Source of the DNA: a virus
Length of the DNA stretch: 41,950 nucleotides
IMG/VR virus record: IMGVR_UViG_3300028735_000396
Span: 1-41,950 of that record
Reading direction: 5' to 3' (one strand)
Shown here: piece after piece, positions 8,103-15,544 of the stretch
How positions within the stretch are numbered: the first letter of the stretch is position 1
How the letters are laid out: each line of letters opens with the position of its first letter
Translations under genes and position numbers: made by a program
The notes under the pieces: model-generated
What the model was told of the DNA's origin: nothing
Databases searched by the model: none
Seen by the model: only the letters and a program-made list of their open reading frames with translations

Positions 8103-8639
8103 ATGGCTTCGACGACTCTGACCGCGGCGTGTGCGGATGCAAGCCTGCCGGCGGTCGGCATGGCGCCGCCGCTCAGCGCCATCCTCTCTCTCGACCTCGG
8201 CACCACCATGGGGTGGGCCGTGCGCATGGCCGACGGAGCCATTCATAGTGGCGCCGTCTCCTTCCGCCCTAGCCGCTATGACGGCAGTGGCATGCGCTAC
8301 CTGCGCTTCCGCAACTGGCTCGACGGACTTGCCGCCGATGCCGGTGATCCCGGCGCGGTCTACTTCGAGGAGGTCCGGCGGCATGTCGGCACCGATGCGG
8401 CGCATCTCTACGGCGGTTTTCTAGCGACACTGACCGCCTGGTGCGAGGAGCGCGGTGTCGCTTACGAGGGCGTTCCGGTCGGCACCATCAAGCGCCACGT
8501 CACCGGCAGGGGCAACGCCGACAAGGCGGCGGTGATGGCAGCCGTCCGTGCTCGGGGCTTTGCGCCCGCGGACGACAACGAGGCCGACGCCATCGCCATC
8601 CTGCTCTGGGCGATCGAGACGCAGGGAGGCGTGCGATGA
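8103..8639 (+). CDS. RuvC-like Holliday junction resolvase
   Basis: A 178-residue RNase H-fold nuclease. SLDLGTTMGWA places the first catalytic Asp at residue 31, YFEEV the Glu at 89/90, and ADDNEADAIAIL the C-terminal acidic cluster (Asp157, 158, 162), the RuvC pattern. KRHVTGRGNADK is also typical of phage RuvC-like proteins. The start is ATG 8103, six bases after GGAG at 8093-8096; ATG 8160 is possible. The leader GGAGACCATCATGGCT recurs identically before the gene at 11050. The enzyme should resolve branched intermediates before packaging. The next gene overlaps by four bases. Confidence 0.88.
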   Translation: MASTTLTAACADASLPAVGMAPPLSAILSLDLGTTMGWAVRMADGAIHSGAVSFRPSRYDGSGMRYLRFRNWLDGLAADAGDPGAVYFEEVRRHVGTDAAHLYGGFLATLTAWCEERGVAYEGVPVGTIKRHVTGRGNADKAAVMAAVRARGFAPADDNEADAIAILLWAIETQGGVR

Positions 8640-8893
8640 CCGCCGAGATGCTGCTGAAGTACTCCGCCGCGGTGGTCGCCAATCGGCGCAAGACCTATGG
8701 CGACCCTCGCGCGAGCCTCGAGGCGATCGCGAAGCGCTGGTCACTCACGCTTGGCCACAACGTGACGCCGGCGCAGGTGGCCCTCTGCCTCATCGACCTC
8801 AAGCTCGCGCGCCTCGCGCACGATCCGGCTCACCTCGACAGCATGGTCGATGTCGCCGGCTATGCCGCGTGCCTCAGGGAGGTGGCGCGGTGA
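8636..8893 (+). CDS. Small phage protein, DUF6378-like
   Basis: An 85-residue protein beginning MTAEMLLKYSAAVVANRRKTYGDP and continuing with helices (VALCLIDLKLARLAHDP, SMVDVAGYAACLREV). The YGDP motif and helical pattern match the DUF6378 group of phage proteins as I remember it; no biochemical function is known to me. It overlaps the RuvC-like gene by four bases at its start and the next gene by four bases at its end (GTGA), so all three are probably made from one message. Confidence 0.75.
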   Translation: MTAEMLLKYSAAVVANRRKTYGDPRASLEAIAKRWSLTLGHNVTPAQVALCLIDLKLARLAHDPAHLDSMVDVAGYAACLREVAR

Positions 8894-9087
8894 GGTGGTT
8901 TCCGAAAGGTTATGGCGGAGAGCGGCCTTCGCCCGAGGACGTCAAACGTGAAGGCTGGCGCGAGCAAGGCATCCTGGTGGTAAGCGAAAACGACCCGCGT
9001 CTCGCCTGGCCCGAGCGCGAGCTGGTGCGCCAGCTTGGGCAGAAGCTCTACGGCAAGCGGGACACGAGGGAGGCGCGCTATGGCTGA
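8890..9087 (+). CDS. Small phage protein of unknown function
   Basis: A 65-residue protein with a GTG start overlapping the previous TGA (GTGA). It begins MRWFPKGYGGERPSPEDVKREGW and includes the patch DDPRLAWPERELVRQLG with DDP altered to NDP. The sequence is compact and charged, without membrane segments or known motifs. I recall similar short proteins in this position in alphaproteobacterial phages. The end overlaps the next start by eight bases, which argues for translational coupling. Confidence 0.7.
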   Translation: MRWFPKGYGGERPSPEDVKREGWREQGILVVSENDPRLAWPERELVRQLGQKLYGKRDTREARYG

Positions 9088-9523
9088 GACGCGCTGGACA
9101 TCCTCAATGGTCGAGGAGCGCCTAGTCGAGGCCGCCGATGTTCTGAAGCGGCTACCCGAGGTGCGGGTGCAGGGCTACTACTCGCTCTGGCCGGCGATGG
9201 TCCACGAGTTTGCCGACCTGGTCGGCCAGGAGCCGCCGCGCCTGCGGCGCCCCTATCCCGCGCCCGATGCCATCACCCGCATGGAGGAGACGCTCGGCTG
9301 GACTATTGGGCTCGACCCGGTCGACGCGAAGATCGTCTGGCTTCGCGCCTCGGGCGAGCGGTGGAAGGCGATCTGCTGGATGGTCGGACTCGCCCGCGCC
9401 GCGGCCCACGAGCACTGGCTCTACGCGCTCTGCGTCATCGCCTGGCGGCTCAACGGACGGCGGCTCTCGCGCAACGCCTCGAAGCGGCGCGTGATCGCGG
9501 AGACGCGAGCGGCGGGCGGCTGA
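9080..9523 (+). CDS. DUF6362-like phage protein
   Basis: A 147-residue protein beginning MAETRWTSSMVEERLVEAADV and containing GYYSLWPAMVHEFADLVG, PDAITRMEETLGWTIGLD and WLRASGERWKAICWMVGLAR. The last segment looks like a helix-turn-helix comparable to sigma-factor region 4 or a terminase-type DNA-binding motif, so a DNA-binding role is plausible but unproven. It resembles DUF6362 proteins. It closes the rightward replication cluster; the adjacent gene pair runs leftward. Confidence 0.72.
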   Translation: MAETRWTSSMVEERLVEAADVLKRLPEVRVQGYYSLWPAMVHEFADLVGQEPPRLRRPYPAPDAITRMEETLGWTIGLDPVDAKIVWLRASGERWKAICWMVGLARAAAHEHWLYALCVIAWRLNGRRLSRNASKRRVIAETRAAGG

Positions 9524-9829
9524 GCAGCGAAGCGAAAGGTGTCTGGCAGACAGTTTTCGCGCGGACAGAAATCGGCGAATTCGCTAGTCTCGACGCTAGC
9601 CTCGGGAGAGGCGCGCGCGGACGGAAGCGCCCACGTTCCGAATTTCGCTCGCCATCGGTCGCTGCCGTCCCCAAGACATGCCATGGCACCATGAGGGCTG
9701 GCGGGCCATGTAATAAAACGGCTGTACTTGGACGGAAGTGCAGCCGTTTCATCACATTCTACAAGGAAGCCGACCGGGTCCGCAGGAGAGTCCGCGATGT
9801 CCATGGCGCGGACCTTCCGATAGTCTCTG
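9524..9829. other. Intergenic region between replication cluster and vapBC
   Basis: About 300 bases with no convincing gene. The stretch is less codon-biased than its neighbours. It holds the strong hairpin at 9716-9749, and a short frame at about 9679-9753 that reads like a decayed cysteine knuckle (C-x-G-x-M-R-A-G-G-P-C). No promoter can be assigned with confidence. Confidence 0.5.
9716..9749 (-). terminator. Intrinsic terminator of the leftward vapBC operon
   Basis: The arms AAACGGCTGTACTT (9716-9729) and AAGTGCAGCCGTTT (9736-9749) form a 14-pair stem with one G-T wobble and a GGACGG loop. Read leftward, the stem is followed by TTATTA, giving a TTTTATTA tract from the end of the stem, as expected for a Rho-independent terminator after the toxin gene. 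It could also stop rightward transcription. Confidence 0.75.
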
Positions 9830-10258
9830 TCAATGCGAACTCTTGGTTGGCTCGAACGGATTGAGCACATGTGCGCCGAGATCGGCGACGTCCGCGACAT
9901 TGCGCGTGACGAGTGTCAGGCTGTGAACCTTGGCCGTCGCCGCGAGCAGCGCATCGATCGTGGATACGGGGCGTTTGGCACCCATGCGTCCCCATTCGTC
10001 GGCAATCATCTGATCGACAGGCAGGACACGATCCGCGAAGGATTCCCTGACGGTGGACAGCCAAGTCTCAAGGGCACGGGCCCGGGCGGGGTCGTTCGGC
10101 CGTGCCCGCTCGACGCCCTTGCGGATTTCACCCAGTACCAACACGCTCAGATAGATGTCTGCGTCGTCGATCGAGGCATACCAGGCGGCGACTCGATGAT
10201 CACATCGATCGCCCTTGCGAACCTCGGAGATGATGTTGGTGTCAATCAGGTAGTTCAC
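9830..10258 (-). CDS. vapC: VapC-type PIN-domain toxin ribonuclease
   Basis: A 142-residue PIN-domain protein. MNYLIDTNIISEV carries the first catalytic Asp6, LVLGEIRKG has Glu44, and STIDALLAATA has Asp102, followed by LVTRNVADV with the last polar residues (Asn120, Asp123). This is the VapC/FitB layout: a magnesium-dependent RNase that blocks translation by cutting RNA when not held by its antitoxin. The gene runs opposite to the phage modules and overlaps its antitoxin gene by four bases. It looks like a moron for element maintenance or exclusion; no active-site loss is visible. Confidence 0.92.
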   Translation of the reverse strand: MNYLIDTNIISEVRKGDRCDHRVAAWYASIDDADIYLSVLVLGEIRKGVERARPNDPARARALETWLSTVRESFADRVLPVDQMIADEWGRMGAKRPVSTIDALLAATAKVHSLTLVTRNVADVADLGAHVLNPFEPTKSSH

Positions 10259-10539
10259 AGTTCGACATTCCGTCCGAGATCACGCTCGCGGCTGAGATCA
10301 ATGCCCTCAAGCGGGGCAGATGCGAGCAGCGCCTTCAGCCCCTTGGCCGGACCTGGCCCGAAGCGCTCGCGCAACAGCGCGCGGGTCTCGGCTTCGCGGT
10401 CCGGGTCGGCAAGCGCAGCGACGACGCCACGGACGAGCGACGCGTCGTCCTTGCGAACCTGAACCTCGAGGCGGACAACGCCCTGCCGTTTCATGCGGCG
10501 GCGGTAGGTGGTCACGGCCTTTCTTTGCGTGTTCGGCAC
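10255..10539 (-). CDS. vapB: VapB-like antitoxin
   Basis: A 94-residue protein starting at GTG (base 10539 on the reverse strand), chosen because GGAGGG lies seven bases upstream. It begins MPNTQRKAVTTYRRRMKRQG and has a basic N-terminal part consistent with DNA binding, then VRLEVQVRKDDASLVRGVVAAL, and an acidic C-terminal tail that would wrap the toxin. An open frame extends 19 codons further upstream across the palindrome at 10558-10569, but it lacks a ribosome-binding site. Assignment rests on adjacency to the PIN toxin, size and charge pattern. Confidence 0.82.
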   Translation of the reverse strand: MPNTQRKAVTTYRRRMKRQGVVRLEVQVRKDDASLVRGVVAALADPDREAETRALLRERFGPGPAKGLKALLASAPLEGIDLSRERDLGRNVEL

Positions 10540-10557
10540 GGCGATACCCTCCGATTT

Positions 10558-10583
10558 ATTTCCGGAAATCATACCGGAAATCA
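10558..10583. promoter_or_regulatory. Operator-like palindrome upstream of vapBC
   Basis: ATTTCCGGAAAT (10558-10569) is a perfect 12-base palindrome, and CCGGAAATCA occurs twice, at 10562-10571 and 10574-10583, twelve bases apart. The site lies 19-44 bases upstream of the antitoxin start in an AT-richer patch, the usual place for antitoxin-complex autoregulation. Confidence 0.6.
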
Positions 10584-10695
10584 ATGAAGCGAGCAATATC
10601 GAGCTAAGTGTTTGATATCACGGGTCCTCCATGGGCCTGAGCGTATGCTGGCGGCAATGGCCCGGAAGTTCGCTACCGCCAGCGGCAAAATCTGA

Positions 10696-10824
10696 GTTAC
10701 CAGTTACCAGCGAGCCGGCGGCTCGTCGCACGAATCAAGCCCGTGTTCGCGCGGGCTTGGCGCGCCGCCCGAATGGGAACCGCGCCCGGTAACCGTCCGC
10801 GGCGGTTACCACTCTCCGGTTACC
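10696..10824. repeat. Cluster of five GTTACC sites in a geneless stretch
   Basis: GTTACC occurs at 10696-10701, 10703-10708, 10805-10810 and 10819-10824, and reversed (GGTAACC) at 10788-10794. The reversed copy and that at 10804-10810 form the inverted pair GGTAACCG...CGGTTACC. The region 10597-11049 holds no recognisable gene; such spaced, partly inverted copies suggest binding sites for a regulator controlling the divergent units on either side. Confidence 0.5.
10736..10759. terminator. Hairpin in the vapB-to-11050 intergenic region
   Basis: CAAGCCCG (10736-10743) pairs with CGGGCTTG (10752-10759) over an eight-base loop. No T-tract follows on either strand, so it is a weak terminator candidate or part of the regulatory region containing the GTTACC sites. 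Confidence 0.35.
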
Positions 10825-11049
10825 GCCCCGTCCATCCGGGTTCCGACCGCCATGTCGGCACGGCTGCCCGACGCGGTCGGGTGATGACCGGGCTCGTCCT
10901 GCGGCCCCTTTGCCTTTGTTCCTCGGCGGCCACCGGGGATAAGACGCGACCATGGGTGATCCGAGCTTCATCGGGTCCGGTGGTCGCATTGGTGTGACCC
11001 CCTGATTCGCGTCCGGGGCGTGGCCGCGCCGGACCCGATGGAGACCATC

Positions 11050-11718
11050 ATGGCTGCAAGCAAGGAAGCAACCCAGATCGAACTGCCGCCCATCAACCTT
11101 GAGATCATCGAGGTGACCCTGGTGGGCGACACGCCGCTGATCTCGCATGCCTGGTCGGAGAAGGCCAAGCGCGAGATGCTAGGCAAGCAGATGAAGCTGG
11201 CCAAACCGGCGAAGGAGGCGAAGGACCCGCACGAGGACTTTCAGCAAAGCCTGTACCGCATCGAAGGCGGCGGCTACGGCTTCCCCTCGGTCGCCTTCAA
11301 GGCGGCGGCGGTTACGGCGTGCACCTCGGTTGCCGGCATCACCAAGGTGGCGGCGCGCCAAGCGTTCCATGTGATGGGCGCGCAATCGACAGTGCGCGGC
11401 GCCTTCAACGGCGCGCTGATGCGCATGGACCTGGTGCGCATTCTGGGATCGGAGCCGGAGATGCGCGAGGACATGGTGCGGATCGCCATGGGCACCGCCG
11501 ATATCCGCTACCGCGGCCAGTTCTGGCCGTGGCATGCGACGGTGCGGGTGCGCTTCAACGCCAATGTGCTGAGCGCGGCGCAGATCGTGAACCTGTTCAA
11601 CACGGCGGGCTTCGGTGTGGGCATCGGCGAGTGGCGTCCGGAGAAGGACGGTCAGTTCGGGATGTTTCATGTCGCGACGGCGGAGGAGCTGCGGCGCCTG
11701 ATTGCGGAGGCTGCTTGA
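11050..11718 (+). CDS. Conserved phage protein of unknown function
   Basis: A 222-residue protein. Start ATG 11050 follows GGAG by six bases; its 16-base leader is identical to that of the RuvC-like gene. A beta-rich N terminus (LEIIEVTLVGDTPLISHAW) is followed by a basic helix KAKREMLGKQMK, then FPSVAFKAAAVTACTSVAG and a C-terminal FGVGIGEWRPEKDGQFGMF. That glycine-rich end faintly recalls the G-loop of RAMP/Cas7-type RNA-binding folds, which I offer only as a hypothesis. The next gene overlaps by one base, so the two are probably a functional pair. No enzyme motif is evident. Confidence 0.75.
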   Translation: MAASKEATQIELPPINLEIIEVTLVGDTPLISHAWSEKAKREMLGKQMKLAKPAKEAKDPHEDFQQSLYRIEGGGYGFPSVAFKAAAVTACTSVAGITKVAARQAFHVMGAQSTVRGAFNGALMRMDLVRILGSEPEMREDMVRIAMGTADIRYRGQFWPWHATVRVRFNANVLSAAQIVNLFNTAGFGVGIGEWRPEKDGQFGMFHVATAEELRRLIAEAA

Positions 11719-12224
11719 TGGACCGCCTCGAATATGCCTGGCGTGACGGTGCGCGACTGCAGAAGGGCGCACGGGTGCCGGCGCAATTGGTGGGCGCGCG
11801 GCTGGAACAATTGCACATTGCAGGGGGCGGTGAACTGACGCCGGAGGTTGTCCTGGCGGATGCTCGTCATTCGGCTTCGCCGCTGCACCCGCTGTTCGAA
11901 TGGGACGATACGGAGGCCGCCCATCAATATCGCCTGGTGCAGGCGCGCGCTCTGATCCGCTCGGTGGTCGTGCGCTACCGTGCCGGTCCCGGCGATGAGG
12001 CGAGACGTGTGGTCGCCTTCGTGAATGTGAAAGACAGCGACCGTCAGTACTACACCGCGACGGCCGTCGCGTTATCGGATCCCGAGCGGCGGGCCATCGT
12101 GCTGCGTCAGGCCTGGGAGGACTTCCAGGCCCTGCGCAAGCGCTATGCAGACCTGACCGAGTTTGCCCAACTGTTCGCGACGCTCGATGAGATCGAGCGG
12201 GCATTGCCGCCGCTGGCCGCGTGA
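11718..12224 (+). CDS. Conserved phage protein of unknown function, paired with preceding gene
   Basis: A 168-residue protein whose ATG overlaps the preceding TGA by one base (TGATG). The first half includes HPLFEWDDTEAAHQYRLVQA and a beta-strand run IRSVVVRYR...RRVVAFVNVKD; the C-terminal half is helical (RQAWEDFQALRKRYADL). The DDTEAAHQYR region suggests a helix joining two parts, but I recognise no family with a known function. Coupling to the upstream gene and position between the toxin-antitoxin and methyltransferase modules suggest an accessory or DNA-transaction role. Confidence 0.72.
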   Translation: MDRLEYAWRDGARLQKGARVPAQLVGARLEQLHIAGGGELTPEVVLADARHSASPLHPLFEWDDTEAAHQYRLVQARALIRSVVVRYRAGPGDEARRVVAFVNVKDSDRQYYTATAVALSDPERRAIVLRQAWEDFQALRKRYADLTEFAQLFATLDEIERALPPLAA

Positions 12225-12484
12225 CCCCTCATTGGCGTGGTTAGGTTAGGTCTGGCGCGGTCGGTGAGGCGCAGCAAGGCCTGGTCGGGCATGGCTGGCG
12301 GTGTTTGGCATGATCGGGCTGGTCCAGGCGTGGTGAGGCTTGGCACGGCAGGCGCCGCATGGCTGGGTTTGGTCCGGAAGGGCCGGGCAAGCCTGGGCGG
12401 GCCAGGTCGTGGCCGGCATGGCGTGTCGAGGTTGGCGGGGCTACGCACGGCAAGGCGTCTTCCGGCTGACTGATCCAAGAAACG
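12225..12484 (+). repeat. G-rich spacer with degenerate TGGC/AGGC units, copy 1
   Basis: 260 bases without a credible gene, strongly G-biased on the plus strand and built from recurring short units such as GGCATGGC, TTGGCA, AGGCTTGG and GGCAAGGC. Its 3' part (12409-12440, GGCCGGCATGGCGTGTCGAG...) closely matches the spacer before the second methyltransferase gene (13929-13961). The duplicated block therefore probably included this spacer. Function unknown. Confidence 0.65.
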
Positions 12485-13900
12485 ATGCGCGATCTTCGCT
12501 TTCAGGCATCGGCCATCGAGCAGTGGCCGATCGAGAAGCTTGTGGCCTATGCGGCGAACGCCCGGACCCACGACGAGAACCAGATAAGCCTCCTGGCGGG
12601 AAGCCTGGTGGAATATGGCTGGCTGGTGCCCTGCCTGGTCGACGACGAGGGCACGCTGATCGCGGGGCATGGCCGCGTGCTGGCGGCGCAGCGTCTGGGC
12701 CTCGAGACCGTCCCGGTGATCCGGATCTCGCATCTGACGCCGGCCCAGGCGCGGGCCTACCGGATTGCCGACAATCAGATCGCTCTCAACGCCGGCTGGA
12801 ACGAGGAGCTTCTCGCCGCCGAGCTGCACGCACTGAACGGCGACGGCTTCGATCTCGACGACCTCGGCTTCGACGAAGCCGAGCTCGACCGGCTGATGGC
12901 GCCGCTCGACGACACGGATGCGATGTCGTCGGACGGCGACACCGAAGAGAGCGGCGACGATGCAGACGAGACGCCCGAGCCGCCACGCAATCCGGTCACC
13001 CGGCCGGGCGATCTCTGGCGGCTCGGCGATCATCGGCTGCTCTGCGGCGACAGCACGGACGCAGAGTCTGTTGCCCGGATCATGGATGGCGAGCGCGCGT
13101 CGCTGCTGTTCACGAGCCCGCCCTATGGCAACCAGCGGAACTACACGACCGGCGGCATCGGCGACTGGGACGCCCTGATGCGCGGCGTCTTCGGCCACCT
13201 CGCCGAGGTGATGGCCGCGGACGGCCAGGTGCTCGTCAATCTCGGCCTCGTCCACCGCGACAACGAGTGGCAGCCCTATTGGGACGTGTGGCTCGACTGG
13301 ATGCGAGATCACGGCTGGCGCCGCTTCGGCCTTTACGTCTGGGACCAGGGGCCGGGGCTTCCCGGCGACTGGAACGGCCGGCTCGCGCCCGCCTTCGAGC
13401 TTCTCTTCCACTTCAATCGGCAAGCCCGGAAGCCGAACAAGATCGTGCCCTGCAAGTGGGCCGGCCACATCAACGACGCCCATGGCGGCATGCGGGGCAA
13501 GGACGGCACCGTGGGCGCGTGGACCCATGCTGGCCAGGGCGTCCAGGAGACCCGCATTCCCGACAACGTGCTGCGCATCATGCGTCACAAGGCGCGTGGG
13601 CTAGAGACCGAGCACCCGGCGGTGTTCCCGGTGGCGCTGCCCGAGTTCGTGATGCGCGCCTATAGCGACGAGGACAATGTCGTCTACGAGCCCTTCGCGG
13701 GTTCGGGCACCAGCATCATCGCCGGCGAGCGGACCGGCCGGCAGGTGCGAGCGATCGAGCTTGCACCGGAATACATCGACGTCGCGCTTCTGCGGTGGCG
13801 GCACCTCTTCCCCGATCAGCCAGTGATCCTCGATGGCGGGACCGAAGACTTCGAAGCGGTCGCACGGCAGCGCGACGTTGAGATTGCGCCGAGTGCTTGA
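12485..13900 (+). CDS. ParB-like domain fused to DNA methyltransferase (TSPPY type)
   Basis: A 471-residue fusion. Residues 1-115 are a ParB/Srx-like domain (NARTHDENQI, LIAGHGRVLAAQRLG, YRIADNQIAL). An acidic linker leads to the methyltransferase: RPGDLWRLGDHRLLCGDS, catalytic TSPPYG near residue 209 and the SAM-binding motif EPFAGSGTS near residue 402, a beta-class order. TSPPY is typical of N4-cytosine enzymes, whereas the paralogue downstream has DPPY. It probably modifies phage DNA against host restriction. Start ATG 12485 follows a G-rich spacer with only weak AAGAAA upstream. Confidence 0.9.
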   Translation: MRDLRFQASAIEQWPIEKLVAYAANARTHDENQISLLAGSLVEYGWLVPCLVDDEGTLIAGHGRVLAAQRLGLETVPVIRISHLTPAQARAYRIADNQIALNAGWNEELLAAELHALNGDGFDLDDLGFDEAELDRLMAPLDDTDAMSSDGDTEESGDDADETPEPPRNPVTRPGDLWRLGDHRLLCGDSTDAESVARIMDGERASLLFTSPPYGNQRNYTTGGIGDWDALMRGVFGHLAEVMAADGQVLVNLGLVHRDNEWQPYWDVWLDWMRDHGWRRFGLYVWDQGPGLPGDWNGRLAPAFELLFHFNRQARKPNKIVPCKWAGHINDAHGGMRGKDGTVGAWTHAGQGVQETRIPDNVLRIMRHKARGLETEHPAVFPVALPEFVMRAYSDEDNVVYEPFAGSGTSIIAGERTGRQVRAIELAPEYIDVALLRWRHLFPDQPVILDGGTEDFEAVARQRDVEIAPSA

Positions 13901-14011
13901 AGGACAGGCAGTCCGGAGCGGCGTCGGCGCGGCCGGCATGACGCGTCGAGGCTTGGCGGGGTTTGGCAAGGCATCGCCCGGCCGTCCTGGTCGTCCGCCC
14001 GTGAGCCCATC
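13901..14011 (+). repeat. G-rich spacer copy 2, between the two methyltransferase genes
   Basis: This 111-base gap contains GGCCGGCATGACGCGTCGAG and then GGCTTGGCGGGG, TTGGCAAGGC, matching 12409-12440 with few differences. The paralogous genes on its flanks point to duplication of a spacer-plus-gene unit. Confidence 0.65.
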
Positions 14012-15274
14012 ATGAAAGACCTTCGCTTCCAGTCCTCGGCGATCGAGCTTTGGCCAATCGACCGGCTCATCCCCTATGCGGGCAACGCGCGTGTGCACGG
14101 CGAGGATCAGGTGGCAAGGCTTGCCGAAAGCCTCGTGCGCTTCGGCTGGACCGCACCCTGCCTCGTCGATGAACGCGGTGTGCTGGTCGCCGGTCACGGC
14201 CGGCTGCTTGCGGCCCGGAAGATCGGGCTCAGGGAAGTGCCGGTCATCCGCCTCGACCACTTGAGCGACGCGGAGGCGCGTGCCTACCGCATCGCCGACA
14301 ACAAGCTGACCGAGCTTGCCGGCTGGGACGACGAGATGCTCGCCGCGGAGGTGGCGCGCCTGAAGGAGGATGGGGTCGATCTCGACCTCCTCGGCTTCGG
14401 CGAGGACGAGCTCGACCAGCTGCTCGAAGGCTTGGACGACACCGATGGTGTGACGGACGGCGAGGACGACGTTCCGGAGCCGCCTGTGGAACCCGTCACC
14501 CGCCCGGGCGACCTCTGGCTGCTTGGCGCGCATCGCCTGCTCTGCGGCGACGCCACCAGTACGAGCGACGTCGAGAGGCTGCTCGCCGGAGGGGTCCCGC
14601 ATCTGATGGTGACGGACCCGCCCTATGGGGTTGAGTACGATCCTTCCTGGCGCAATGAGGCCGGCGTGTCGGCGACCGCGCGCACCGGCCGGGTTTCGAA
14701 CGATGACCGGGCCGACTGGCGCGAGGCCTGGGCGCTGTTCCCGGGCGACGTGGCCTACGTTTGGCACGCGGGCGTCCATGTGCGCACCGTCGCTGAAAGC
14801 CTGGAGTCCTGCGGGCTGATAATCAGCTCGCAGATCATCTGGGCGAAGCCGCGCTTCGTGCTCGGCCGCGGCGACTACCATTGGCAGCACGAGCCGTGCT
14901 TCTACGTGGTCCGCAAGGGCGCGAACGGGCACTGGCAGGGCGCGCGGGATCAGTCGACGCTATGGACGATCGGCAGCGGCGGCGATGAGGATGAAGCGAC
15001 CACGCACGGGACGCAGAAGCCGGTCGAGTGCATGCGCCGGCCGATCGTCAACAACAGCAAGCGAGGCGATCTGGTCTACGAGCCTTTTGCCGGCAGCGGC
15101 TCCACGATCATTGCGGCAGAGAGCACCGGGCGTGCCTGCCTCGCGCTGGAGATCGACCCGCGCTACTGCGACGTCATTGTCGAGAGATGGCAGGCGTTCA
15201 CGGGATCGTCCGCGATCCTCGATGGCGAGGGGCGGACCTTTGGGGACCTGAAGGACGAGCGGGCGGCGGCGTGA
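14012..15274 (+). CDS. ParB-like domain fused to DNA methyltransferase (DPPY type)
   Basis: A 420-residue paralogue of the preceding gene with the same start (MKDLRFQSSAIELWPIDRL) and ParB-like residues (NARVHGEDQVARLAESLVRF, VLVAGHGRLLAARKIG, YRIADNKLTEL). The catalytic motif is TDPPYG near residue 201 and the SAM motif EPFAGSGST near residue 357. DPPY is typical of N6-adenine enzymes, so the pair may modify different bases. It could protect phage DNA or, with the ParB domain, be directed to particular sites. The stop overlaps the next gene (GTGA). Confidence 0.9.
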   Translation: MKDLRFQSSAIELWPIDRLIPYAGNARVHGEDQVARLAESLVRFGWTAPCLVDERGVLVAGHGRLLAARKIGLREVPVIRLDHLSDAEARAYRIADNKLTELAGWDDEMLAAEVARLKEDGVDLDLLGFGEDELDQLLEGLDDTDGVTDGEDDVPEPPVEPVTRPGDLWLLGAHRLLCGDATSTSDVERLLAGGVPHLMVTDPPYGVEYDPSWRNEAGVSATARTGRVSNDDRADWREAWALFPGDVAYVWHAGVHVRTVAESLESCGLIISSQIIWAKPRFVLGRGDYHWQHEPCFYVVRKGANGHWQGARDQSTLWTIGSGGDEDEATTHGTQKPVECMRRPIVNNSKRGDLVYEPFAGSGSTIIAAESTGRACLALEIDPRYCDVIVERWQAFTGSSAILDGEGRTFGDLKDERAAA

Positions 15275-15513
15275 AGCAATCGCGCACCATGTCGCTAGTC
15301 GAGGCGATCGCTAACGTGGGCGTCGGTTTCGGCGTGGCGGTGCTGGCCCAGATCGCGGTGTTCCCCCTGTTCGGGCTCGATGTGTCCTTCTCGGACAACT
15401 TGACCATAGGCGCGATCTTCACGGGCGTGTCGATCGGGCGCTCCTACGCGCTGCGCCGGCTGTTCGAGGCGATCCGCGTTCGGAGCAGTGAGACGACCAC
15501 CGCCGGGCGATGA
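15271..15513 (+). CDS. Small membrane protein, DUF7220-like
   Basis: An 80-residue protein with a GTG start overlapping the methyltransferase stop. It has two hydrophobic stretches, VGVGFGVAVLAQIAVFPLFG and LTIGAIFTGVSIG, and a basic C terminus (SYALRRLFEAIRVRSSE), giving a likely two-helix membrane protein. I recall the pattern MKQSRxMSLVEA...FPLFG...RSYxLRRxFE from the DUF7220 family of phages. Function unknown; possibilities include a membrane-associated accessory or exclusion factor. Confidence 0.75.
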   Translation: MKQSRTMSLVEAIANVGVGFGVAVLAQIAVFPLFGLDVSFSDNLTIGAIFTGVSIGRSYALRRLFEAIRVRSSETTTAGR

Positions 15514-15544
15514 GCCCAGCGGTGGGTAGCGGCGGAGGGGCTCA
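15511..15544. terminator. Hairpin between convergent gene clusters
   Basis: TGAGCCC (15511-15517) pairs with GGGCTCA (15538-15544) in the short gap where rightward and leftward genes meet. There is no T-tract, so it is a weak candidate for a bidirectional terminator. Confidence 0.35.

Noticed and set aside
9679-9753. Remnant of a zinc-knuckle phage protein (C-x-G-x-M-R-A-G-G-P-C ... G-R-K-C)
   Set aside because: The phrase is suggestive but the typical terminal HGG motif and flanking frame conservation are missing, and the strong terminator hairpin overlaps it; chance is as likely.
15028-15270. Extended start of the DUF7220-like gene
   Set aside because: The upstream part is an out-of-frame shadow of the methyltransferase; GTG 15271 overlaps the stop as expected for coupling.
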